A stretch of 64,000 bases of DNA from Zerene cesonia (lineage: Eukaryota; Arthropoda; Insecta; Lepidoptera; Pieridae), in NCBI RefSeq assembly GCF_012273895.1, contig NC_052122.1:11098001-11162000 (forward strand), written 5' to 3'. The position numbers and the translations under genes are program-made. The notes beneath the pieces are model-generated. The model saw nothing but the letters and a program-made list of their open reading frames with translations, ran no database searches and was not told the DNA's origin. The stretch's first letter is position 1. Each line of letters begins with the position of its first letter. Below are positions 40,015 through 50,980 of this stretch, one piece after another.

Positions 40015-40016
40015 AG
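40015..40016 (+). other. 3' splice site of the LRR exon
   Basis: The pyrimidine-rich TATCTTCTTTGTTCTAG immediately precedes the signal-peptide-like coding sequence. The next base (40017) completes a codon begun in the previous exon, giving a phase-2 junction. It is needed because no in-frame ATG lies between the upstream stop (39937) and the mature protein. Confidence 0.8.
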
Positions 40017-41733
40017 GGGGTCGATTTCGTTGCTGCTAGGATGTTTGGTGACTATAGTGACGACCACCGTTGGCGGCGCATCAAGGTGCCCCAGCGAGTG
40101 TTCCTGTCGAAATGTGCTGCACCCCGCGGCCGAGAGCGAGCTACGTGTCGAATGTACGCTTGGTGACCAGAGCGCAATTCCCGTCGACCACCTCGACCGG
40201 ACCGCTGACGTCATCATCATCGCTGCTCCTCCAGAACATCCCAATTACCTCACCATCGGACCCATCTTCACACAGCCCTCACCCTTCACCAACCTGAAGG
40301 AACTACACATAGTCAACTCAAATGTCCCATCCATCGGACAGTATTCCTTCTGGGGCCTACAAAATCTCCGAGTTCTAAACCTCACGCACAATAACTTGAC
40401 GAGCATCGACGCAGACAATTTCCGCGGCCTCATAAATTTGACGGAATTATTCCTGGATCATAACAATATCGAACAGATGCCGAGCGAAACATTCCGCCAT
40501 CTAACCGCTTTGAGGACGTTAACCTTGTCGCAAAACCAAATATCAACATTAGTACCTCGCCTCTTTCGTATGCTTGCTAAACTATCCTATTTGGATTTAA
40601 GTGACAACCCCTTGGCGGATTTGAATCCAGAAGTATTTAAGGACATTCAACATTTACGATATTTTAAGTGCCGGCGATGTTTGTTGAGAAGAGTTAATAC
40701 TCAAATATATCATCTCGTCCCGCATTTGGAGGAATTAGATCTGGGTGAGAATTTATTTAAATATTTGACATCAGATGAATTCATAAGCCTCAAGAAGTTG
40801 AAAAAGTTGAAATTAGACGGTAACCAACTGTCGGTAATTGTAGATAATATGTTTGGGAGGAATCGGGAATTACGTGTGCTGGCCCTTGCACGCAACCGTC
40901 TTGCCTTGCTGGCGCCCGCCGCCCTCACCAACCTAACCGCTCTCATGCACCTGGACATAAGTCACAACAAAATTGACAGGTTCCACCTTCAAACATTTGC
41001 GCCAGTTGTCGATTCCTTGAAAACCATTAACTTCAGCGGTAACAATTTACCACTCAATGAGATTGCTATTGTGTTACAAATTCTCCCGGACATCCATGGA
41101 GTTGGACTTGCCAATTTATCTCTTCAAGAAATTCCACAAAACTTCTTTACATACAACGAACATCTAGTTGCCCTCGATATATCTTGGAATAAACTGACAA
41201 AATTTCCGTATAAATTGCTCACCAAAACTAAGTTCTTACAAAAGTTGGACATATCTCGAAACAAGTTGCATACGTTGAACGAAGACGACCTTCAACGTCT
41301 CGAGGCTATAGCACATGTGGATTTGTCGAAAAATCACTGGCGATGCGACCGATGTTCCGCTAGAACGATGCTTGTTTACATGGCAACAACCGTATTGAAT
41401 TCGAGCATACGGCATCTGACATGCCACTCGCCATTGCGACTTAACGGGATAACATTTGGCGAATTGGATTTTGATAAGCTGGAGCCCTGTGTAACAACGC
41501 ACGAAGCTCAAATGAGTGTGATAGCAGGATTGATGTTGTTGTGTGTGGCGGTTTTCGCAGCTATAGCTGGAGCTTTATGCTGCTCGAGGCGCCGCACCGC
41601 GCACTACTATACGAATGAAGAGAAACGCAGGGAACATGGCCGTGAACATCCGGAGGAATTGCTTGGCCAGACTGAGCTAGGAAGCGTGGCGACTATCCAT
41701 GCTCCTTACCATCTGGTGACTAAAGGCAGCTAA
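40017..41733 (+). CDS. Leucine-rich repeat type I transmembrane protein, last exon (5' partial)
   Basis: This is a cell-surface LRR protein, probably for adhesion or ligand binding. The exon follows a strong 3' splice site (TTCTTTGTTCTAG, AG at 40015-40016); the frame is open back to a stop at 39937 but has no ATG, so the start codon is in an upstream exon joined in phase 2. Counting from the TTG at 40030, residues 1-18 are the hydrophobic end of a signal peptide, and C20, C24, C26 and C42 form an LRRNT cap. About 13-15 LRRs follow (LRVLNLTHNNLTSI, LVALDISWNKLTKFP). C439, C442, C465 and C487 form an LRRCT cap. Residues 496-516 are one membrane helix, followed by a 51-residue basic tail starting CCSRRR. 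Several NxS/T sequons fit an extracellular array. The tail has no TIR domain, so it is not a Toll receptor. Insect databases usually label such proteins generically (for example acid-labile-subunit-like); I cannot name the orthologue. The stop is TAA at 41731-41733. Confidence 0.93.
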
Positions 41734-42812
41734 CAGCGTGCCCCCACACCGGCGATCCAGAGACGCGCCCTTCGCGTTTCCTTCGAGTCCCCTCCAGCAT
41801 GTTCCAGGCAACTTGAATCCGCTCCGCTCCGTTACCTCCCGACGCATTTACAGCATATTTCGCGAGAAATTATGTGATACGATGAAGATGATCTGGTGTA
41901 AACCAATGGACTGTTTCTGTCTATGACGGACTATCTTTTCGATGATGGCTTCAAGTTCCAGCCTGTAGGTTTAATGCTAGTAAAACAGAGTATTAGCCGA
42001 GTATTCTTGTTTTACATATTAAAACCTTTACGTTGAGTCTCTGGAGTCATCATATGTCTAGTTAGCTATCCAATTTTAAATAAAAAATAAAAAAAAAATA
42101 TTTTTCTACACCTAGCATTTATAGAATTTGGGTCACCTGAACGAAAGGACAGGATATTTGTAAGTGTAAAAACTTTTAACATTCACGAATTTCCGTAGAA
42201 TTTTCTTAACATTAGCTTAGCGATATACATATATTGTAGAACTTCTAAAATGCAGTAAGAATCTTAGATTTAAATGTCTCAAAGACTAATTTTTATAAAC
42301 GTGTAATATCATACAATTATCAGTATTTATTACGTAATATTAAGGTAATTAATCATAGAGTAAGTAAAATAATGTTTTCGCCACGCAAAATACGCAACTA
42401 CTATCTGTATGCATATTGATAAGATTTAGGATAACATTTGAAATATTTTATAGGCTAAAACGATCAACAGTGAATCTCAACATTTTCCGAATAGCCCCTT
42501 TGAAGTATTATAAAATAATAATACACTTATTTTATCTTCATATTTTGTATATCAGCCTCTTCTTTATTTTTGGAAGGAGTTGTATACATTTAGAATACGC
42601 ACATTAATATTAATGCCAATTTTATTTATAATTTAAAACATTTTATCATATTTTTCACAGATAAACAAAGTTTATGCCTACCAAGCGTAGAGCGTTGACT
42701 TTATATATTAAGGTACGTAAATAGTTAGTGGTTAAACTTAAAATAAATTCTTATACTAACATTAATGTAGGTTATTATCATATAAAAAGGCCCATAGTGT
42801 TGATTAAATAAA
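41734..42812 (+). other. 3' untranslated region of the LRR gene (extent uncertain)
   Basis: After the TAA at 41733 the first poly(A) signal-like AATAAA is at 42079-42084, in an A-rich run. A second, cleaner one is at 42807-42812 (GATTAAATAAAGTAG). Either could end the transcript. The 62-codon frame directly downstream (41738-41926) is unlikely to be a gene: it lies in this 3' region and has no family resemblance. Confidence 0.5.
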
Positions 42813-45780
42813 GTAGTGCTACGGGCCCCTGGGATAGTTTCCTACTGCCTCGTTCTTATTTTTATGTTTGGTAGGAAATTGCTTTTATTTGGTTCCATTT
42901 TAGATGTTGGATTGGTTCCTCTCTCCCCAGGCACGTCGGTAATAATTTTGAAGATACTTAATTATAACCCACAAACAATGGTATTGCTTTATATATATTA
43001 TTAAAAATATATATTACATACTCCCAATGGAACGTTTAAACGTTTACGAATTTGAGATACTGTAAAAATGTATTCAATAGATATTCAATTTTATGTTCAA
43101 TCCGAATACAAAATAACACGCCTGAGAGGCTTAAAGGATTATAAAGTTTTCAATACGTGTGAATTCTACGTGTCATTAGTTATGAATAAATCCTATTTTT
43201 TATTCAAATATAACTGACTATGAGAAATGGGATTTATTCCAAACAATTCTTATTAAGAATGGGCAGCCATTCCAGAATGCTCATATTTATTAATTTATCA
43301 CTAAGTATGACATAGACATATATAGATAATACAATCAAACTAAGCTTGAAATCTTCATTTGATGGGAAAAACAAGGGATTTTGCAGGGAGTCTAAAATGT
43401 TTACCAAAAACTGACTATAAGTTCCCTGATCTGAACGAAATCCTTGTCTTGTCGTTTTCATTTTTATAATTTACGTCTCAAACTAGAGATCAAGATGAAC
43501 AAATCGTATCAACAATGGTGGACTTTTCGTTCAATATATTTCTTTTAACTAATCTAAGGCAGTTGGAATCACCCTCAGCGTAAGATCTTAATAGGTTATT
43601 ACAGCAACATGCATTATCATCGTAGAGTTAAGACCAAATATTTATTAGCTTCCACTAACCACTTAAAATCTTTTCTTAATAATAAGTTAATGACATTCCG
43701 GTTATCATTTGCTGTGAGAGTTTGAATGCTCTGTCAATATTTTTAACTGTAATATAGTCGCCAGTATAACTTTTAATTTTAGTAGCCCGCGATCAGACGG
43801 TTTTTCTCCGTCCACTTTATTAACAGAGGTTTCGTATGCAAGGGTTTCATTGTAATAATAGATATTTTTTATTGTTAAAGACACATCTTTAACAATTTGT
43901 CAATACAATATCACAAAGTTTCTTTTTATTTTTTCCACCGCTTTCGTATTAATTCGATATAGAAGTATGCATTATATATTTAAAAAATAGGTAATGCTTT
44001 TAAAATATCTACAATTACTTGGCAAACAGAATATTAGTCTCAGGTTTCCTATGTGGTCCAAAAATTTTTCTTACACATTATTAAAATATTATTATTTGTG
44101 ATGTCGGATATAATACGTAATATAGGTTGCTCATTATACGCACACATATGCATTATTTATTAGATTTAATATTGTACACATAATTATTAAACTTTATTAA
44201 TCTACCATCATAAGCTTATCGGGTGATAATATGATTGTGGCTATATTTTTCGTGTGTGTGTATGCGCATGGGTTCGTACTCACTACGTATCTGCGCGTGT
44301 CACTGCGCGAATGTGTGCCTGTGCTCTTGTATGTGTGTTTGTGTGAGTTAAACGTGTCGATAAAGAATCGATTAAAAATACATGACCATGTGCACAATCT
44401 CCTTTGCGGGAGTTATATTTTTATTGGCCCGGGTTATGCATATTAGTATTAATTTCCTTCTATGATTACAATGTAATATTACTATAACTTATATTTATTG
44501 AAGATATATCGTAACAGTAGAGGTATAAAATGCTTGCAGTGTAGTTGTGAACATGATCAATGATAGATATGTGCCAATAAGATCATTACTTATTATCTAG
44601 TAATCTATACAAAATGTATTTTGTAATTATTGTGAAAACATTATGTAATCCTATCCATGTAAGTAGGTTAAGTCCCATTTTCATAGTCTTCCTTAAACTT
44701 TTTTTTAAATTGAACTTATGATTTAATGAAAAAATATTTAGTATTAATGGTTCATTAAAATGGCCATTTACTACATTGTACCATTCACGGTTAGGTTTAA
44801 AGTACATAGTATAAGTACATAGAGTTTAAATCGTACGTTTATTCTTTCTATTTCATTGGAAATATATGGATAAATTCATTACTTTTTCATACTAATTTAC
44901 AATATTATGGCATTATTTTACGGTAATTATATACGCAAAACTTCTCATAAAACAAATACGATAGCACAGTATGGATAATTCAATGACTTCAATAGAGTCT
45001 ACAGAAAAATACTACTCATATAAAAAGGATTTATTAAGTTATTATTAATCGAATTAAAATAGCAGTATCGAATCGTAGATCTCTCTACCATCCCATTCGC
45101 ACACTGTTTATCTCTTTTTCTCATAGCTGGTCTAATTACGTAACATTTAATTATTGTTTCATCTCGTTTGTGTGTTTTAAAAGTTTGAAGTCTATAAAAT
45201 AGTTTATAGGACAGACTGAAACAGATTACCGAAAATATTGGAATACAGGCCTACATCTCTTAAAATATATTTTCATTGCTTGAGTCGGGAAATAAAATCG
45301 TGATAGTGAATTAAGTTACTCGGATGTATTTTATTACATGCGTTATATTCAGATAATTTTTAATAATATTCTTTTAACTTATGATTAATAAATGCATAGA
45401 TGTTATATTAAATTTTAATAAATGTTATGATTATTAGGGCCTGTGTAATGGACTAAAAGAGAACAAATTGTGATGCGATTTTAATTGTAAATAAAAGTAG
45501 ATGTTTAGTTAAAGGATACGTTTTATAATATTTCATTAAAATATTTTCAATGTTACATAGTACTTATAATATTTACTTTTTTACTATTTCAGTGCAACTA
45601 TTTCGGTAGAAATTTATATATCGCACTAAACAATATTATTTCAGTTAAAATGATTTTGTGAATATTGATGAGATATTATTTTTAAACATAATAGAGAACA
45701 AAACAACCGACTTAACATTCTTTTCAATAGCTTTTCGGTTTATTTTAATTTTATTAAAATTATTGATTTTTTATATTCAT
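42813..45780. other. Non-coding A+T-rich DNA
   Basis: No gene is supported. A GTGTGTGTGTATGCGCATGG-type low-complexity patch lies at 44251-44345 and produces overlapping chance frames on both strands. Everything else is featureless A+T-rich sequence. Confidence 0.5.
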
Positions 45781-45888
45781 TGACATCTGCCAATCCGCAC
45801 TTGACCGGCGTGGTGGTTTATGAAATGAGCCCACATAGGAGACTAGTGGCCCTGTAGTGGTAACATATATGGGCTGATGATGATGTGT
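45781..45888 (-). repeat. Dispersed SINE-like repeat (GGGCTGATGA family), minus orientation
   Basis: It contains CATCTGCCAATCCGCACTTG, CGGCGTGGTGGTTTATG, ATGAGCCCACATAGGAGAC and ATATGGGCTGATGATGATG. It aligns with 20391-20500 in the same orientation. It is a truncated copy without coding capacity. Confidence 0.7.
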
Positions 45889-46520
45889 TTTATGATAAAT
45901 AGGTGCCGTGTAACATTGAAATGTTAAGTTAAAGATTTTTCACCACATTCTTAAAATACGCAATTACATTATAAGTGTACATACAGATGAAATATGCCTA
46001 ACATTTGCTCACACATGTAAATAGCGAAATAAAATAGATACAAAATATAATAAACCAAAAAAAAATGAAAATTAGATATAAGAATATGGTATTCATAATG
46101 TGCATATTTATAAAAAAAAAACGTAATAATATGCGAGTAAATATCCATAAGATGCAATAGAGATAATAATACACAAGACCGAAAATATCTATGATATTCA
46201 ATAGTATGTTGAAATGGATGTGAAATGTCTCATATGTCGATTTAAAGCAGAAAAGTTACACGCAATATGTATACTTACGACGTCACATCATAACCTTAGT
46301 TAGATGTTAATTCTGTTTATAACTTTCATATATTTTTGTGCATTTAATAGTTGTGCAACGAATAAAAAAACAATTCAGCGCACATTCAGCGTATTGTAGA
46401 TTTTTTACGGCAATGAAATATAATATTAGGTCATTTGACTCTCTGAATCGGTCAGTCAGTTGTTTTGTTTAGAAACATGTTGTTGCGTTTTTACATATTT
46501 TCTAGGGATTTTATAAAGTC
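45889..46520. other. Non-coding A+T-rich DNA
   Basis: Two overlapping minus-strand frames (45969-46201) encode only Phe/Tyr/Ile-rich low-complexity peptides, as expected from A+T-rich DNA. No gene or repeat is supported. Confidence 0.55.
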
Positions 46521-46818
46521 TTTATTTCTTTTATTTGTACACCATAGCGGATTGTGTGATGGTAAGCGTTTCCACCGCCCATGAACATTAGCAAGGTAGG
46601 GCCGCTGCAAATGCGTTGCTAGATTTTAAGATGTAAGGGAGGGCTCGGGAAGGGACTTGGAAGGGCTGAGGAATAGAAAAAGGGCCTAAGTAAGAAATAA
46701 GGGAAATTTTCTCATAAATTGTAAAATTTTTTTTACTTTGCTTACCCCTAGCAAAGTGGGTGGGAGGGTGGGTAAATGCGGACGGTGTCGCGGGCTGTAA
46801 GCAGTATTTCATTATAAG
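46521..46818 (+). repeat. Dispersed repeat, long copy (GATGGTAAGCG...CACCGCCCATGAACAT family)
   Basis: It reads TTTATTTCTTTTATTTGTAC, GTGATGGTAAGCG, CACCGCCCATGAACATTAGC, GCCGCTGCAAATGCGTTGC, GGGCTCGGGAAGGGACTTGG, CTTACCCCTAGCAAAGTGGG and GTAAGCAGTATTTCATTATA. A 5' piece of the same family is at 26786-26850. The minus-strand 74-codon frame over it is an artefact of its G+C content. Confidence 0.7.
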
Positions 46819-48683
46819 ACATCGCGATTATCTTATTAATTTGATAACTATTTACTTTTAATCGACGATGTTTGATTTCTCAAAAATAACTGGACTTATT
46901 TTTATATATAGGTTAAACCAGAATTTCTCTGGTTTACAGTCATGTATGACATGAACATAAAAGGGGAGATTTTTAGAAAACAAATTACGAATTTCGTATG
47001 GGATACAATTTCAAGGTTATATACAACCTTATTTAGAAAAGTTATTTCGTAACAAATGAACTTACGATATACTCGTATGTGTCAAATTTATATTAATAAC
47101 ATAAAGTCTTTAAACAAACATCGTGTAACATTTACTAAAAACGAATTAATTCGATCGATTTCATAGATTCGGGAATCACTCTAACGTTACACAAACGCGA
47201 ACATTTATTCATACAACTAGACTTCCAGGAGCACTTTTGAACCTTCAAAATACACAACTTAATATTTACCACCAACCGGAAAGCAGTTTACATACATACA
47301 GAGAGGAGGCAGTAAGACTACATTGCTCGAATCAAAGTGATAGATACCCACTTCAAATAGCAATTTCGGCGTACACATATTTGATATTATATCGTTATGT
47401 GTAAATACATATTTACATTACAAATAAACCGGTGGCAGTTGAATTTTCCTTATTACAAATATCACAATGATATTAGACGATTCACATCCATTTACGCATG
47501 TATATATATTAATAATATATATCCTAAGAGCACGCGTGGTCTCGTATGATTATAAAGATACTACATACATAATTCCAATACATTTATTGTAACACATCAA
47601 TTATAACTCGTATTAATAAGTATGTTAAGGCCTTTTATACTTATTTCAACGCTTTTTACCAATACATATTTGATCGTTTTATTATTACATAGAACGTAAT
47701 TTGTACTAGATAACTATACGTTTACTTATAATTCTATTAGGAACATATCAGGTACATATTGATTTTTTTTTCAACAAACGAAAAGCATTAGACATTAATT
47801 TGCTATTTTACCAATTGCTGCTTTATTTTTGTGAATATTGTAACTCATAATTTAGGTAAGGTTACGTATTTCGTATTGCCTAAAAGATTTGTAAATGGTG
47901 TCAGTTATTCTAAGCTTTTTCATCTAAGTGTCACTTTTTTAATATCAACTAACCTATTCTAGAATACTTTATTGTTTTTAACATCTAATCAAATATTGTA
48001 GAAAAAGAACTGTTGTATTATAAAGAATCAGCTACCATACATTCAAGACATTAATAACCAATATTCCTCCAATATTCTGACATAATAACAATTAATGCCT
48101 GATATTGATCCGGCTAATTAAATGATAATCTATTTGATTTCATACAGCTAAACCGTGTAATACCGGTATTATGTAATATCATAATTCATTGTTCTATTCA
48201 GCAGTACTGCTTAACAGATAATCAATTCACATGTTTTCGAAATTGTGGCTTTGATTTAATTTAAAATCACAATAACTACATTAATTGCAAACGTTTCTAT
48301 TTTATTTGATTATATGCAAAATGTAGGTACGAATACTTATACGCGACCCGATCATTCAATCGATCTGATAACATACATCAGATTGGACTAACGATGTATG
48401 CAAACATGCAAAGCCACTATTAACTATGAGCTTTTAAAATGTATAATTTGATTTTGGAAACGATAGTTCTAAAACATTCTGTATTCAACAACCAATAAAA
48501 TTTTAACCAATCTAGTTTATCTATGTATGTTTCTCAACATAGTGTATATTTACATGGAATGAAGTCCATCTGTATTAATCAATAAATGTCGAATTTTAAA
48601 AATTTTAATTCCAAATTTAAACTCTGCTGTCAATTTCAAATACATGTATTGTGGTGAGACGCGTGGGGGAGTTAATTTATCAT
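46819..48683. other. Non-coding A+T-rich DNA
   Basis: I see nothing that supports a gene, RNA or mobile element in this stretch. It precedes the X-box/CCAAT cluster at 48.7 kb. Confidence 0.55.
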
Positions 48684-48737
48684 CCAATAGAAACTCGCGA
48701 AAATAGTTACCATGGCAACGTCATCACATTCACCAAT
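48684..48737. promoter_or_regulatory. X-box / CRE / CCAAT cluster, candidate promoter
   Basis: A nearly palindromic 14-bp X-box, GTTACCATGGCAAC (48706-48719), fits the RFX consensus RYYNYY-N2-RRNRAC exactly. It overlaps a CRE half-site (ACGTCA, 48718-48723) and is flanked by two CCAAT motifs (48684-48688 and 48733-48737). RFX sites of this form control ciliary genes in animals including Drosophila. The X/CRE/CCAAT order also recalls vertebrate MHC-II promoters, but that likeness says nothing of function here. A 31-codon minus-strand frame beginning near 48648 (MYLKLTAEF...) lies just beyond but matches nothing I know, so the driven gene is unidentified. Confidence 0.4.
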
Positions 48738-50477
48738 CACGTTATAGCATACTTTTATCCTAACGATTCTAAAATCATGCTGATGGCTAATTCATTTAAG
48801 ATATTAGAATCAATAAAATAAATTAGATCGTTTCAACGTTTCGTTAACCAACTATTTACTTATCTTAGCATAACATTGCCTTTACAAATCTTTTAAGTAT
48901 TTTAAAGCTCTTCTACTGCCATTTAATTATTATCTGTAGACATAAGACTTTGAGTTATTTAATGATTTATTTAGTAATTAATTAATGAAGTTGATTTAAC
49001 TGCAGATCTCTTAATCTATTGACGATTATGAACATTTTTGTCTCGTCTAAACTTAAAATTTTTTGCGAATTTCTTTTTACTTTAATCCGCATATAAATTT
49101 AGAAACATGTAAATTAAAATAATATCGTGAATTGTCTTGATTTTTGTTCAAAAACCAATTTTCACGTTCCTCATAATATATTTATTTTTAACTAGCGGTT
49201 CGCCCCAGCTTCACCTGTATACGTTTTTTCTTTCCATAAGAACCTTTCTTGTGTCTCAACAAAACCGATAAAAAAATTGCCAATTTAGCAATTTTTTTTT
49301 TATTTTAGGTCGAGCCGTTCTGGATATTTGCGTTTAGCAATACGATGATTCGATTTTATATATATAGATGAGATAATCGTCGTTACAGCCATAGGGGCGT
49401 CCACTGTTGGACATAGGCCTCCCCCAAAGACTTCCAAAAAGAGCGACCACCAGTGGCCGTGCGACGAGATAATAATTGGCAGTAACTTAAGACATTTGCA
49501 GTTATTTCGACTATTTTAATTTTATTATGAACAAATTCCACAGGCTTCTAAAGCTGCGTAGCGTAAAACATTCTAAATAGAGTTTATTAGGTAGAAAAGT
49601 AGATTTAGACTTAGATGTTATAATATTTTATTTGCAAGTAGTATTGCCGTTATATAGGCAATTAGCATGTGCTTTTTATATTTATTTTGTGTTGAGTGAA
49701 TGCATCATGATCTATTGGAGTGTAGGCGTGTGTAAATTTCTGTCAAATTAACTTTAAATTACGATTTGTTTTTCAAACTTCTATTTGTTATTTCAATGAA
49801 TTAGGGTTCTAAAACACAGGTCGAATCAATGTTTTTGTATTTTCCTTGTTTATTTATTTTTCAGTCGTTTTCTAATCGACACTTTCGAAAATTCAAATTG
49901 TTTAATACGTAACTTCTTCACGTTCTATATTTTATTTTTAAACATCATTAATTTATAGTATTATTCTCTATGCATATTGTTATATACATATCAGTGCATG
50001 TACTTAACTAATATTAGACATAATTAACTTTTTCCATTGTAAAATATTAATCTTTAGACAATTCTGTAGCTTAGTAAAATACTTAATCTAAGAACTTGAT
50101 ATCTAGGCATTTTGCTTATCAGTAGACGCAGTTTATTCAATTCATTCATACTCAAATAACGACTACAGATTTAATTCGATATAATAGAATATAATCAATC
50201 ATATATTTTAATCTTTACATTTAAAAAAAGTAAGAAGAGACACCAAAAGCTTAGTGAATAACGAAAGAAACAGTAACCTGTACCATATAATGAACTGTTC
50301 TATTTATAGTTAGTGGTAGTTGGGTTATATAGTTTGGTTCGGCTTTTATAAATATTCTTTTAGACCCCCCTGTACCATGATACAACAGCGTTGAACACTC
50401 ACGTGCATGTCGCGATAATGTATCGTGGTACGAGTCGCATTCGTAGACCTTTTTCTTATTTCCCGATGACAACTTGT
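48738..50477. other. Non-coding DNA with two repeat fragments
   Basis: The interval 49191-49371 is an ACTAGCGGTTCGCCCC repeat. The interval 49378-49470 carries CATAGGGGCGTCCACTGTTG, GACATAGGCCTCCCCCAAAG and CCAGTGGCCGTGCGACGAG, a widespread lepidopteran SINE-like sequence. No gene is visible in the rest. Confidence 0.55.
49191..49371 (+). repeat. Dispersed repeat, ACTAGCGGTTCGCCCC family
   Basis: The blocks ACTAGCGGTTCGCCCCAGCT, CATAAGAACCTTTCTTGTG, GGTCGAGCCGTTCTGG and GTTTAGCAATACG follow the same order as at 25660-25820. It ends near TATATATAGATGAG. No coding capacity. Confidence 0.7.
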
Positions 50478-50690
50478 GGGAGTCGAGCATGCTTTAGCAC
50501 GAATTGGGCCACGCTCGCACCGGGTAGTTTACCACACCCTCGCAGAAAATCGGCGCCATAGTGGTAGCATCGTAGGATGTTATCGCGTTCCGTACGGTGA
50601 GCGAGGGGACCGGAGGCCTGTTCCCCTTTCCTCCTAACCTTGAATCCCCATCCCCATCCTGGACTCCCATATCCCAATTTCCTTTCCTTT
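50478..50690 (+). repeat. Dispersed repeat (GCTCGCACCGGG family)
   Basis: It reads GGGAGTCGAGCATGCTTTAG, CACGAATTGGGCCACGCTCG, CACCGGGTAGTTTACCACAC, GAAAATCGGCGCCATAG and CCGTACGGTGAGCGAGGGGA. It is truncated at its 3' end compared with 22976-23300. It lies 130 bp left of the palindromic insertion. Confidence 0.75.
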
Positions 50691-50818
50691 ATAATTTGCT
50701 TTTAGTATCCATGATTTTAGTTTTCATTGTTTTTTTTTAACATAAATAATTAAAATTATACATAAATGTTAATCTATTTGGGTTGTAAGACGTGTGGGTT
50801 TTATCATGATCAGAATAA

Positions 50819-50831
50819 CAACTCCTATAGT
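50819..50831 (+). repeat. Left copy of a 13-bp direct repeat (candidate target-site duplication)
   Basis: CAACTCCTATAGT occurs here and again at 51241-51253, bracketing 409 bp that contain the palindrome and the tRNA-like element. The length fits target-primed retrotransposition, which usually gives duplications of 7-20 bp. Confidence 0.6.
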
Positions 50832-50980
50832 TTAATTTTTAGTTTTATAGCATTGAAATGCTTTATAAATGAGAAATTTTGAAAGAATAGAAAAAATTTG
50901 ATCACGTGATCAAATTTTTTCTATTCTTTCAAAATTTCTCATTTATAAAGCATTTCAATGCTATAAAACTAAAAATTAAA
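50831..50980. repeat. Perfect 150-bp palindrome, no spacer
   Basis: The 75-nt arms (50831-50905 and 50906-50980) are exact reverse complements; I checked every position. The symmetry ends with a mismatch at 50830/50981. The centre is ATTTGATCAC/GTGATCAAAT. The right arm continues outward as CAAATTTTTTCTATTC and onward to ACTAAAAATTAAA. This equals the tail that follows the tRNA-like sequence at 51206-51241 (36 identical bases). The centre corresponds to the 5' TCACG and 3' CGTGA acceptor strands of that tRNA-like unit fused with the body missing. It is either a recent collapsed copy of the element or a head-to-head tail junction; an assembly artefact is possible. Confidence 0.95.

Larger units (their letters stand above)
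37871..40016. other. Non-coding DNA, probably intron of the LRR gene in its right part
   Basis: The interval 38959-39178 is a repeat beginning ACTAGCAAACCCGGCAAACT and including ACCGTGGAAATCGGTTCGTG and TGGAGTTATAGCGTCAGGAA. The interval 38515-38620 holds T-rich and CGCATATAAGCGATCACC scraps of another repeat. The last stretch before 40017 ends in a good 3' splice site, TTCTTTGTTCTAG, so at least the right end should be intron. No upstream coding exon was found here. Confidence 0.55.

Noticed and set aside
40245..41511. Several minus-strand frames of 60-90 codons across the LRR exon
   Set aside because: They are opposite-strand shadows of a clear coding exon; their peptides are basic and unstructured in composition.
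41738..41926. 62-codon plus-strand frame right after the LRR stop codon
   Set aside because: It lies in the 3' untranslated region, has no family resemblance and needs no gene to explain it.
44197..44446. Overlapping plus and minus frames rich in Cys, Val and His
   Set aside because: They derive from a GT-rich low-complexity patch.
46588..46812. Minus-strand 74-codon Pro-rich frame
   Set aside because: It lies wholly inside the dispersed repeat at 46521-46818.
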